From: Promethearchaeia archaeon
GTDB lineage: Archaea; Asgardarchaeota; Lokiarchaeia; Sigyniarchaeales; SOKP01
Direction of reading: 5' to 3'
NCBI GenBank assembly: GCA_029856145.1
Contig: JAHQWK010000003.1
Coordinates: 1 to 64,000, forward strand
DNA: 64,000 nt
Shown here: positions 9,135-18,049 of the stretch, piece by piece
Layout of the letters: each line of letters starts with the position of its first letter
Position numbering within the stretch: position 1 is the first letter of the stretch
Program-made: the position numbers and the translations under genes
Notes under the pieces: model-generated
What the model was told of the DNA's origin: nothing
What the model saw: the letters and a program-made list of their open reading frames with translations, nothing else
Databases searched by the model: none

Positions 9135-9186
9135 GCAATTAATTTAAAATAAGAAAATAATAAAAAATATTACTAAATAAAATTAT

Positions 9187-9375
9187 TTATTCATAAGTTA
9201 GAAGTGGGCAAAGAACCTTTCCACTAGCTTTGAAATCTTCAAGATCTTCCTTAGTAAGAATAGTTTCCTTCAGTTCGCAAGTGGAACAATTCCACTCATA
9301 TTTTGTTCTATCGTCACTATCAATTATAATTCCTGTATCAAAATTATGCTTAACTCCACATGAAAATTTTTGCAA
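9187..9375 (-). CDS. Small Cys-containing protein, zinc-ribbon-like, unknown function
   Basis: A 62-residue protein with four cysteines: one near the start (FSCGVKHNF), a CSTC pair and a late Cys (KVLCPLL). This could build a small metal site. The start codon is TTG, supported by an AGGTGGT Shine-Dalgarno sequence about nine bases upstream (around 9385-9391 on the complementary strand). The coding potential is good but I recognise no family. Confidence 0.55.
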   Translation of the reverse strand: MQKFSCGVKHNFDTGIIIDSDDRTKYEWNCSTCELKETILTKEDLEDFKASGKVLCPLLTYE

Positions 9376-9656
9376 CTTTTAATGACCACCTGATAATTAT
9401 GTTCAATTTTTTTTTTTACAATTTATTAATAATAATATCTATTCTACCTATTTAAATTTTCCCCTAATTTTCCCACATATGTTAAATGCTCAAAAATAAA
9501 TAAAATCCGACGAAATTTAAAATCTGAATATTAATATTGAACGAATCATCAATCAAGATATCTTTTAATGAAAAGCTTTCAACTTATACTATATTTCAAA
9601 TATAAAGTTATCGAAAGAAAATGAACAAAATTTAAAAACAAGCTGAAAAAAAAAGA

Positions 9657-11999
9657 TTATCTATTAATAAAAGACATGGAAAGGCTCTCATTGAGTTTAT
9701 CAAGATTTATTTTTATGTCTTTAATAAGGGGATTAACATCTTTTGCTAGGTTTGGGTCTATTTTAATCGCTTTTTCAATATTTTGAACAGCATTATTATA
9801 ATCTTTCTTATCAAAATAGGCAATTCCCATAAAGAACCAAGCTTTTGCGAGTTCGGGGTTTACTTCAGTTGCTTTATAATAACTCTCAATTGCTTTATCA
9901 AATTCTTTTCTTAGTTTATACACATTACCTAAATTATACCAACCATCCGCAAAATTAGGGTTAATCTCTACTGAATTTTTTATATTTTTAAGGGCATTAT
10001 CATAATCTTCTTTTGCTTCATACACTAATCCCATCGATTTCCAAGATTCAATATGATTTTTATCAAAATCAACAGCTCTTTGAAGATTTTCAATTGCTAC
10101 GGCATATTTTTTCTTATAGTAGTAAGTGAGACCAATATGATAATAAGCCTCAACAAATATTTCATCCAAATCTAAAGCTCTTTTACATTGTTTGATGGCA
10201 TTATCATAATTTTTATTTTCAATTTCGAATTTTGCCCGATTTATAAGCTCTTTTTTATAGGAGGTTTTTATTAAATCCTTGTTTTTGACATCTGCCGATT
10301 CCATCATTTCATTGATTTTTAAAGCTTTTTCGTAAAATTTAAAGGCATTATCATATTTCTTTAAATCAGCTAGTTGATTTCCTTGCTCAATTAATAATTT
10401 GATTTCTTCTGAATGGACCTCATCAATTAATTTCTTAATTTTCGTCATTTCTGCTACTCTTCGTTCAGGATCATCTATAGATTGAGCATAATCTAATCGT
10501 TTTCTGAGTTTTTCGATTTCTTTTTCTTTTAATTTCTGTTCTTCAGCTAATTCTCCTTTTCCAACTAATTGTTTTATTTCGGTTTCATAAATTAAACTTT
10601 TAATCTTACCAACTTCTTTTTCCATTTCACCTGTTAAATACATTTTATTTGTCATAGTTAATGCTTCATTGTAGGTTTCTATTGCTTTTTGGAATTCTTT
10701 TTGTTCAACCAATTTATTTGCTTTATTTACAACTTCCGTGACTTCAGCGAAATAAACTTTATTAACCAGATTTTTAAGATTTTCGACCTCTGGATTTTTT
10801 TCTTCTGGATATGCCATTCTTTTTGCTAAACTTAAAGCAATATATAAATCGCTTACTGCTTCATCATATTTTTTTTGAACGATATACTGAATTGAATTAT
10901 CTTTAATTACATTTATTCCTGATAGACATGTATTATTAATCAATTCACTAATTTGTTTAACTTGAATATCTTTTCTTTCTGATTGAACCATACTATTTAT
11001 TAAGTCAAAAGCTTGGTGAAATATGTCGATTGCTTCGTTAACATAACTTATAGATTCTTCAAATTTATCCTTTTGTGTTATAACTTTTCCTTTTTCAACT
11101 AATGGTTCAATTCGAGCAATATAAATAGGATTTAAGACTTCAGCAAGAAGACTTAATTCAAGATTTTTTAGATCAGAATCATACATTTTATTTGCTATTG
11201 ATAACGCTTTTGTAAACTCAGAAATGGCTTGTTCGGTTGAATTTTGTTTTAATAAATCCTTTCCCTTTTCAGCTAAGGGTTTAATTTGATTAGAATAAAT
11301 TTCATTAATCAAGTTCTTGATTGTATTGATTTGTGTTTTTTTAGCCTTTAGGTCAAAGTATTTTTCAATTGTTTTTAATGCATCTTCAAATGTTTTAATA
11401 GCATCATCATCTTGTCCATTTTTTTTAAAATTTTTACCCTTTTCTATAATTTCATCAATCTGAGAATCATAAATAAGCGCAATTTCATTTTTAATTCTTA
11501 ATAAGGCCTCAGTTCTAAAATCCGTTTCATAAATCTCCTCTGCAATACTTAGTCCTTTTTTAAACATTTCAACAGCTTCATCTAATTTATCTTTACTTTT
11601 TAACACAAGTCCATTTGTTAATAATTGTTCTATTTCATTTTCGCTAATTAATTTATTAATTTCATCAATTTCAGCAAGTTTAAGGGCAGGATCATCAATA
11701 TTTTCAACTATCTTAATTGCGTTCTGAAATTCCCCTTTAGCTTTATCAAATTTTTTTTGTGCTGTTAAATGTATCCCACCTTGGATTACATTATCAACTT
11801 GGACGGAATATGTTTGATTTATTGCATTCTTTATACTTTCTATTTCAGTATTTTTATCTCCTTCTTCTTTAACTTTTAAATTAATAAAATCTAACGCTTC
11901 CTGGAGCTTTTTAATTGCCTTTGAGAAATTATTTTTATTTTTAAAAGCATTAGCTTCTTCAATTATTAGATTTAATTTTTTCAAAATTGATGCTTTCAT
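9657..11999 (-). CDS. Long TPR-like repeat protein
   Basis: A 780-residue, charged, all-helical protein without signal peptide or membrane segment. Residues 1 to about 500 are built from roughly 65-70-residue repeats of the form EKGK...KFDEAI..F.KAL.I followed by a second helical pair ending in IK.LI...Y. Each unit is a divergent TPR pair. Residues 580-760 contain canonical tandem TPRs (EAYYHIGLTYYYKKKYAVAI, DGWYNLGNVYKLRKEFDKAI, KAWFFMGIAYFDKKDYNNAV). It should be a protein-interaction scaffold. It stands alone, divergent from the amidohydrolase gene, and no partner is apparent. Confidence 0.85.
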   Translation of the reverse strand: MKASILKKLNLIIEEANAFKNKNNFSKAIKKLQEALDFINLKVKEEGDKNTEIESIKNAINQTYSVQVDNVIQGGIHLTAQKKFDKAKGEFQNAIKIVENIDDPALKLAEIDEINKLISENEIEQLLTNGLVLKSKDKLDEAVEMFKKGLSIAEEIYETDFRTEALLRIKNEIALIYDSQIDEIIEKGKNFKKNGQDDDAIKTFEDALKTIEKYFDLKAKKTQINTIKNLINEIYSNQIKPLAEKGKDLLKQNSTEQAISEFTKALSIANKMYDSDLKNLELSLLAEVLNPIYIARIEPLVEKGKVITQKDKFEESISYVNEAIDIFHQAFDLINSMVQSERKDIQVKQISELINNTCLSGINVIKDNSIQYIVQKKYDEAVSDLYIALSLAKRMAYPEEKNPEVENLKNLVNKVYFAEVTEVVNKANKLVEQKEFQKAIETYNEALTMTNKMYLTGEMEKEVGKIKSLIYETEIKQLVGKGELAEEQKLKEKEIEKLRKRLDYAQSIDDPERRVAEMTKIKKLIDEVHSEEIKLLIEQGNQLADLKKYDNAFKFYEKALKINEMMESADVKNKDLIKTSYKKELINRAKFEIENKNYDNAIKQCKRALDLDEIFVEAYYHIGLTYYYKKKYAVAIENLQRAVDFDKNHIESWKSMGLVYEAKEDYDNALKNIKNSVEINPNFADGWYNLGNVYKLRKEFDKAIESYYKATEVNPELAKAWFFMGIAYFDKKDYNNAVQNIEKAIKIDPNLAKDVNPLIKDIKINLDKLNESLSMSFINR

Positions 12000-12145
12000 T
12001 TTAAAATTTCACATTTTTCCCTAATGATTAATCCTAAGAATTATTTCATATTTTTAATATTTTTCTTATAATCTTTTTATTTTTTAAAATGCTTGTAATA
12101 GATATTAAATTATAAAAAAGAAATATAATTTACAGGTTAAATTAA

Positions 12146-13723
12146 ATGAGTATTTTTTATGGTGGACCGATTATTACTATGAACGAAGAACAACCAACTG
12201 TAGAAGCAGTGGGAATTAAATCTGAGAAAATTGTTGAAATTGGTCCATTAACACAAGTTAAGCATGTTATGGGCAGTGATGTGAAACTAATAGATTTAGA
12301 AGGGAAATCTCTCCTACCTGGTTTTATTGATTGTCATATGCATCCTATATCATTTATTATTTTATTATTGAATATTGACCTCTCTACAGTTAAAAATCTA
12401 AAAGAACTTCAAGGAATATTAAAGGAAGCCGCAGATCATAAACCTACAGGTGAGATGGTTTTTGGATTAAGATTGAAAGAAGAGGAATTTGATATTCCAA
12501 GGTTGCCTACTCGATGGGATTTAGATGAAGTTTGTCCCAATCATCCTGTTTTTATAATTAGATATGATGGGCATATAGGGATTGCTAATACGAAAACCTT
12601 AGAATTAATTGATGTGGATTCAAACACAATTGCTCCTGAAGGCGGAGAAATTAGGAAGAATCAAGAGGGTGAAATAACAGGTATTATATCAGAAAATGCT
12701 TTAGAAATGTTCATTTCTAAACTCCTCAAATACTTACTTCCTAAACTGGGCATATTACAGGAATATTCTGAAAAAGCTTTTAAAGAATTTGCAGCAAATG
12801 GGATAACCTCTATTCATGGGAATTTAGAGGTTGAATCTGGAAGAATTGAAATATACAAATCAATTCAGGATAAAATATATCAAAATTGGTATGCTCTTCT
12901 ATCAACTGATAAACCAAAAAAATTATCGAAATTTAAAAAACCTCCTTTAGATGGTGGGAAGGAAGATAGTAAATTTAAAGTAGGTACTTTGAAACTTTTT
13001 CTTGATGGGACTTTCGGGGCAAAGACAGCATGTATGTGGGAACCATTTTCAGATGCACCGGATTCATACGGATTTTGTGTAGTCGATGAAAATGAGATTT
13101 ACGAGAAAATGAAAGTTGCGCATAACAATGGGTTCCAAATAGCAATTCATGTTATTGGAGATAAAGGTAATAGAATTTGTGTAGATTTATATAAAAAACT
13201 TTTAACTGAATTTCCAAGAGAAAACCATCGGCATCGAATTGAACATGCCTCAATGCTGACTGATGATGTTCTAAATGATATGAAAGATTATAGAATTATT
13301 GCATCATGCCAACCTCCTTTTATTAATTCGGAATATATGTGGTTAGAAAAAAGAATAGGAAAGGAAAGATGCAAATATACCTATCCTATGAAATCTATTA
13401 TTGATGCTGGCATTGTTTTAGTCTCTGGTTCAGATTGTCCAGTTGAAGACCCTAATGTGATTATGGGTTTACACGCTTTAGTTAATCGCAATGGGTTTGT
13501 TCCAGAACAATGTATATCAATGATGGAAGCACTTAAAAGCTATACTATAAATGCTGCTTATGCGGCTTTTGAAGAAAAAATTAAAGGAAGTTTAGAAGTT
13601 GGAAAATTAGCAGATTTAGTAATATTAGACAGAAATCCTCTTGAAGTTCCAACAGATAAAATTAGAGAAATTCAAGTGATAGAGACAATAATAAGAGGAG
13701 AAACTATATTCAAAAAACCTTAG
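12146..13723 (+). CDS. YtcJ-like amidohydrolase (amidohydrolase superfamily)
   Basis: The 525-residue protein has the amidohydrolase layout: an N-terminal beta-sandwich part, the metal-binding HxH in GFIDCHMHP (His64 and His66), further histidines in the TIM barrel (AIHVIGDKGN and HRHRIEHASML), the catalytic Asp in VSGSDCPVEDP, and a C-terminal return to the sandwich (GSLEVGKLADLVILDRNP). This pattern and length match the YtcJ group, whose members hydrolyse amides or formyl groups of small molecules; substrate unknown. An internally deleted copy of a close paralogue lies at about 15882-16075. Confidence 0.9.
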   Translation: MSIFYGGPIITMNEEQPTVEAVGIKSEKIVEIGPLTQVKHVMGSDVKLIDLEGKSLLPGFIDCHMHPISFIILLLNIDLSTVKNLKELQGILKEAADHKPTGEMVFGLRLKEEEFDIPRLPTRWDLDEVCPNHPVFIIRYDGHIGIANTKTLELIDVDSNTIAPEGGEIRKNQEGEITGIISENALEMFISKLLKYLLPKLGILQEYSEKAFKEFAANGITSIHGNLEVESGRIEIYKSIQDKIYQNWYALLSTDKPKKLSKFKKPPLDGGKEDSKFKVGTLKLFLDGTFGAKTACMWEPFSDAPDSYGFCVVDENEIYEKMKVAHNNGFQIAIHVIGDKGNRICVDLYKKLLTEFPRENHRHRIEHASMLTDDVLNDMKDYRIIASCQPPFINSEYMWLEKRIGKERCKYTYPMKSIIDAGIVLVSGSDCPVEDPNVIMGLHALVNRNGFVPEQCISMMEALKSYTINAAYAAFEEKIKGSLEVGKLADLVILDRNPLEVPTDKIREIQVIETIIRGETIFKKP

Positions 13724-13774
13724 TTAATACTCATTTTTAATAAAAAAATGAAAAAGTAAAAAATTAATTAAATA

Positions 13775-14983
13775 TCAAGCATTTGCTACACGTCTATCCA
13801 CGATATAATAAAACATATAGAGCACGGCAGCTAAGACACCAATAATAATACTTGAAATTATTATTATCCCTACCCAGGAATAATCGGGTGGTGGTCTATA
13901 AGATCTATGTATCAAATAGACTATATTCTCACTTCCCACGGCAATATATTGACCATTCGAAGAAATTTTTAGAGTGTTAATATAATCCCCTACAGAATAA
14001 CTCCAAATAGGTATTTTTATTGTATTGTTAAAAAGTTTTACTTTGCCATTGTAACTCCCCACAGCAAGATACTGACCATCGGATGAGATGGATACCTCTC
14101 TTACATCTCCACCAATAGAATAGTTGTATAAAGGATTAGGACTAGATCTGTTGAAAAGATATACAATGTTATCCGACCAATGTGCAGCAGCAATATATTG
14201 TCCATCAGATGAAATTGATACTTCTCTTGCTCTACCACCAATAGAATAGGTCCATAAAGGATTAGGAGTGGTTCGGTTGAAAAAATAAACTTTGCGGTCC
14301 CAACTCCCTGCTACAAAGAATTGCCCATCAGATGAGATGGCTACTGTAAGAATATCATCTCCCGCTTTGTAGCTCCATAAAGGGGTAGAGTTTGTTGTTT
14401 CGAAAAAATGGATATTTTCATTGTCTCCTACAACAATATATTGCCCATTCGATGAGATTGTCACAATTGGCCAAGTATCTACTGTTGTGTAGTTCCATAG
14501 AGGCACGTTGCTTGTATTATTCAAAAGATACACATAATTATCCCAGTGTCCCCCTGCAATAATGTACTGTCCATCATCTGAAATAACTGGCGATTGCGCG
14601 TCATAATAATACCATAATGGTGTTGAGTTGCTTTTGTGGAAGAGGTATACTCTTCCATTATAACTTCCCACAGTAATATACTGTCCATTAGACGACATCG
14701 AAACTGTACGTGCTTCCTCCAGTGTATCATATTTCCATAGTGGAGTGCTGCCTGTGTTATTGAAGAGATAGATATAATGATCATCGCTTCCTACAGCAAT
14801 GTATTTTCCATCATATGAAATATCAACAGAATTTATTGAATCTCCTACTTCATACTCCATCACTGTATTAGTATTATTAGCTAAACCATTAAAAATGTAT
14901 AGGTTGGCTCCATTGATAAATAAAATTTCAAAAATAAAAATCCAAATAAGAATATGTTTAAAGAACTTTTTTTTTCGCCTCAT
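13775..14983 (-). CDS. Surface-anchored WD40/YVTN-like beta-propeller protein
   Basis: The 402-residue protein has an N-terminal hydrophobic signal or anchor (about residues 10-35), then eight ~40-residue repeats with the consensus V.IS.DGQYIAVGS.....VYLFN....PLW.Y, and a single transmembrane helix near residues 370-392 followed by a short basic tail. The topology suggests an extracellular eight-bladed propeller held in the cell membrane. Many N-x-S/T sequons in the blade edges fit surface glycosylation. Ligand-binding or cell-surface scaffolding is likely; no catalytic motif is seen. Confidence 0.8.
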   Translation of the reverse strand: MRRKKKFFKHILIWIFIFEILFINGANLYIFNGLANNTNTVMEYEVGDSINSVDISYDGKYIAVGSDDHYIYLFNNTGSTPLWKYDTLEEARTVSMSSNGQYITVGSYNGRVYLFHKSNSTPLWYYYDAQSPVISDDGQYIIAGGHWDNYVYLLNNTSNVPLWNYTTVDTWPIVTISSNGQYIVVGDNENIHFFETTNSTPLWSYKAGDDILTVAISSDGQFFVAGSWDRKVYFFNRTTPNPLWTYSIGGRAREVSISSDGQYIAAAHWSDNIVYLFNRSSPNPLYNYSIGGDVREVSISSDGQYLAVGSYNGKVKLFNNTIKIPIWSYSVGDYINTLKISSNGQYIAVGSENIVYLIHRSYRPPPDYSWVGIIIISSIIIGVLAAVLYMFYYIVDRRVANA

Positions 14984-15263
14984 TATTCTCTCTTTTTAGA
15001 ATTTAGAGTATTATTAGTATATAAGAAAAAGCATATATAAATCTTTGAGGTTCAACTTCTCATAGGTATTTTTTGTTGAAGATCCAAGTGTTAAAATTAG
15101 AGAAATCTAAATTCTTGACACCATAATTAGATGAAAAACAGAATTTAAAAAAAATTCTACTTAGGATTTTTAACTCATTTACCAATGTTTAAATTTTATT
15201 TCATTATTTAATAGAATATATAATAATATGAAATCTAATTTAATAACTTGAATTAAGATAGAT

Positions 15264-15788
15264 ATGAATACTTCTGAAATTGAAATAACAGAACAAAAAC
15301 GACTCCGTGTTTATTCAATGATTATATTAACAATCTTCTTCGTTATATTCTTTGTTACATTAGCTTCTATTATTCCTGAGTATGCTGCTTTGTTTATTGG
15401 ATTGGGTCTTCTTGTAATCTGTCCTCTTAGCGCTTTATCCTTTAATGAATATTCTAACAATTTACGGAAAAAATTTAGTATTTCTGTCGAGGAAATCAAG
15501 CTCCAAAAAACCCACAAGTTAATTAAAATAAGATGGGATGATTTTGATATCCTACGAGTTAAGATATTGGGTGAGTTTTCTTCAGATTTCCCATCTATTA
15601 GTGCTGTTTATAGGGATTATACAAAATTTCGAGTCCGTTGTATCGATCAAAAAAGCAATAAGATTATTCAATCATTTAAATTTCGGTTTTATAATCAAAT
15701 GAAAGGAAAGCAGGTTTTAAATCTATTAACTGAGTTTGCTCAAATAAAGAATAAAGAATTAATATTAAAAAAGAAACATATGGACTAA
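15264..15788 (+). CDS. Two-helix membrane protein with PH-like soluble domain
   Basis: A 174-residue protein with two adjacent transmembrane helices (about residues 18-37 and 42-60), then a mainly beta-stranded cytosolic region (FSISVEEIKLQKTHKLIKIR, FDILRVKILGEF, KIIQSFKFRFY) ending in a helix. This order, two helices followed by a PH-like barrel, resembles prokaryotic bPH-domain proteins, where the domain sits on the membrane face. The family assignment is tentative. Confidence 0.5.
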   Translation: MNTSEIEITEQKRLRVYSMIILTIFFVIFFVTLASIIPEYAALFIGLGLLVICPLSALSFNEYSNNLRKKFSISVEEIKLQKTHKLIKIRWDDFDILRVKILGEFSSDFPSISAVYRDYTKFRVRCIDQKSNKIIQSFKFRFYNQMKGKQVLNLLTEFAQIKNKELILKKKHMD

Positions 15789-15881
15789 TTAAGGGTAAAC
15801 ACCTCTTAGTTAATTGGAGATAGATTTTAGCAACATAAATATAACGCATTTTCCCGAATATTTAGCTAAAGAACTGAAGAA

Positions 15882-16075
15882 GACCAAAGAGTGGTATTTT
15901 TATGGTGGGAAAAGTTAAAGGAAGTATAGAAGTTGGAAAATTAGCAGATTTTGTAATATTAGGCACAAATCTTCTTGAAGTTCCAATGGATAAAATTAGA
16001 GAAATTCAAGTTCTAGAGACAATAGTAAGGGGAAAGACGGTCTATAAACAATATTCTGATTGCTTACCTATTTAA
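15882..16075 (+). pseudogene. Internally deleted amidohydrolase remnant
   Basis: The stretch ATTTTTATGGTGGG near 15895 repeats the beginning of the intact amidohydrolase gene (ATTTTTTATGGTGGA at about 12150) with one T missing. It is joined directly to a copy of that gene's 3' end: [20 protein letters not shown] and [17 protein letters not shown] match the last ~50 codons of the intact protein, then stop at 16073-16075. Everything between (about 470 codons) is gone. The first segment is out of frame with the second because of the lost T. This is the scar of a paralogous copy, not a functional enzyme, though a 57-residue peptide could still be read from ATG 15902. Confidence 0.8.
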
Positions 16076-16115
16076 AACACCAAAAAGAAAGATTTGGGGA
16101 TTTAAAGGCTTTATA

Positions 16116-17279
16116 TCAATCTGTGAAATATAAGTGCTCATCAAAGCCCGTTTCAGCAATCAAATCCGTTGCTAGCTTCTGCATCGCTTTTTTAGAAGGA
16201 TTCTGTAAGATACGCCTTATTATATTAATAACCTTTGCTAACTTAGAATCTGGAAACTCTCTTATAATTTGATCATATCGCCCAAAATTAATTCCTGCGG
16301 TATATACGCCTGTACTTCCACGACTAGCAGCACTACTAGTCTGCCAATGTTCAACCTTGACTTCAATATTAGACAACAGATGAGAGCAAAAGAACCATTC
16401 TAAATAAAGAGTCATTCTTTTTGATTTCCTTTTTGTATCCTTCAGCATTTTAAAAGCACGGTTTAATCGATCAGGATGGATCTGGCTAAAGACTCTTTTA
16501 TGACTTTCATTCATGCTATCTCTAGCATGATCTTTTATAAGTTGCATGAGCTCTTCAACTTTTTTAGCCCTTTCTCCAGTTATTTCATGTTCAATTGATC
16601 GAACATGCTGATCAATAGCATTTTGGGTTTGTGGACTACTATCAATAGACGCGGATTGATTTCCTTGAGTTGATTGGGCTCTTGAAGGAGGATTAGCTCT
16701 AGGTCGAATCTCAGCAGGCACACTATAAATCTCTTTAGGCTGCAATGTGAATAAGGCGTCTAATTTTGAAGGGACTTCCCTTACTTCCTTAAATTTATCC
16801 TGTATTTCTTGATTAGAATATCCAATAGATTGTAAGTAGAATGCTGCGCTGGATAATTGGTTCTCTAATGCAGATGGGCCATTTTGAGTACCCCCAAACT
16901 CTTTTTCTATTTGTTCATCTGCTATCTTGCTAATTTTTGCTTCTTTAATCTGATTTAAGTTCAATGAACCTAATTTAGTAAGAATATACTGAATCTGGTT
17001 AGGAGTTAGATAATTTAAATTACCAGTAGGGCCGATCATGAAAGAAATTTTTTCCATCTTCTTAAGTATATCTGCAAGATCTTCTTGAGTTTTCCCTTTT
17101 GAGATTATTAGGAAATGTTCTAAGAAATTTTTATCAAACCCTGCAATAATTCCTAGGTATTTTTCATCATATTTATTAAGATTCCTTTGCAATTGATTTC
17201 CTTGAAGATCTGAAGGTAAATTAATCTGATATACCATGACATTGTCCATAATCATATAAATATAGTCTGATTTTTGCAT
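16116..17279 (-). CDS. Unrecognised 387-residue cytosolic protein
   Basis: I do not recognise this protein. Residues 1-190 are a mixed alpha/beta region that opens with a beta-rich stretch (YIYMIMDNVMVYQINLP) and continues with helices. Residues 195-230 are a low-complexity linker rich in Ser, Gln, Asn and Pro. Residues 235-387 are helical and basic (ERAKKVEELMQLIKDHARD, RLNRAFKMLKDTKRKSKRM, IIRRILQNPSKKAMQKLATD). There is no signal peptide, membrane segment or enzyme motif. It lies about 90 bases downstream of the phosphatase gene on the same strand and could share its transcript. Confidence 0.6.
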   Translation of the reverse strand: MQKSDYIYMIMDNVMVYQINLPSDLQGNQLQRNLNKYDEKYLGIIAGFDKNFLEHFLIISKGKTQEDLADILKKMEKISFMIGPTGNLNYLTPNQIQYILTKLGSLNLNQIKEAKISKIADEQIEKEFGGTQNGPSALENQLSSAAFYLQSIGYSNQEIQDKFKEVREVPSKLDALFTLQPKEIYSVPAEIRPRANPPSRAQSTQGNQSASIDSSPQTQNAIDQHVRSIEHEITGERAKKVEELMQLIKDHARDSMNESHKRVFSQIHPDRLNRAFKMLKDTKRKSKRMTLYLEWFFCSHLLSNIEVKVEHWQTSSAASRGSTGVYTAGINFGRYDQIIREFPDSKLAKVINIIRRILQNPSKKAMQKLATDLIAETGFDEHLYFTD

Positions 17280-17369
17280 AGGTGTCTATAAATATGGGTA
17301 CTTTAACCATCAAAAAATTATATTCTTAATAATAAAATATATTCCAATCTTAAATACTTTCCATTAAAG

Positions 17370-17861
17370 TTATTTTCGATATTTATTAGCTATTTTTCGT
17401 GCTAGTTCCATTTGTTCTTTTGTTTCTAGGCAACAAGGCCGAAGTTTTCGAATCCATTTTACCGGATCCAATCCATCTGGAATATAACCATTTAAAGCTG
17501 CCCATGCTACAACCATTATGCCTGTTCTTCCACACCCCGCTACACAATGTACTACAATTGGATTTCTATTTGTATCAAATCTACCTGTAATTTCTAAAAA
17601 ATTCTTTAATTGAGAGTCTGTAGGAGTTCCAAAATCAGGTATATTTATGTGAAAGTATTGAAAATCTTTTGGAACACCTTTTCTATAATCAAATTCAGAA
17701 CAATTTATAATAACCTTAATTCCTTCTTTTTTATATATTTCAATAACTGAGTTATCTGGCCACCAAGAAGCCGCTAGTTTCTCCTTTATAATCCAAGTAA
17801 ATGGTTCTGTTCGTTCTGGCATTCCATTTTTAGGCCAATATCCCGGCCAAATTGGATTCAA
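17370..17861 (-). CDS. Dual-specificity protein phosphatase (Cys-based)
   Basis: A 163-residue protein with the Cys-based phosphatase signature HCVAGCGRTG at 105-114 (nucleophile Cys106, phosphate-binding Arg112) and a plausible general acid Asp76 in NIPDFGTP. The upstream strand IKVIINCSEFDYRKG matches the substrate-proximal loop of compact dual-specificity phosphatases. The size fits the single catalytic domain. It would dephosphorylate Tyr/Ser/Thr residues or another phospho-substrate such as a phosphoinositide or nucleotide. It probably leads a two-gene unit with the unknown 387-residue protein. Confidence 0.9.
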   Translation of the reverse strand: MNPIWPGYWPKNGMPERTEPFTWIIKEKLAASWWPDNSVIEIYKKEGIKVIINCSEFDYRKGVPKDFQYFHINIPDFGTPTDSQLKNFLEITGRFDTNRNPIVVHCVAGCGRTGIMVVAWAALNGYIPDGLDPVKWIRKLRPCCLETKEQMELARKIANKYRK

Positions 17862-18049
17862 CTTTAATCTAACCTTAGTATTTAAATTTAGCTTATTTTT
17901 AGAAAAATTTTGTTACTATATTAAATTAGTTATAGGATTTGAAATTTAGTTTTACAGATTTTCCACTACTATTCAAAATAAAATAGTCTATTTTTCACAT
18001 TTCAAATATCTTTAGAATAAAGAACTAAATATAAAAAAAAAATATGTTA

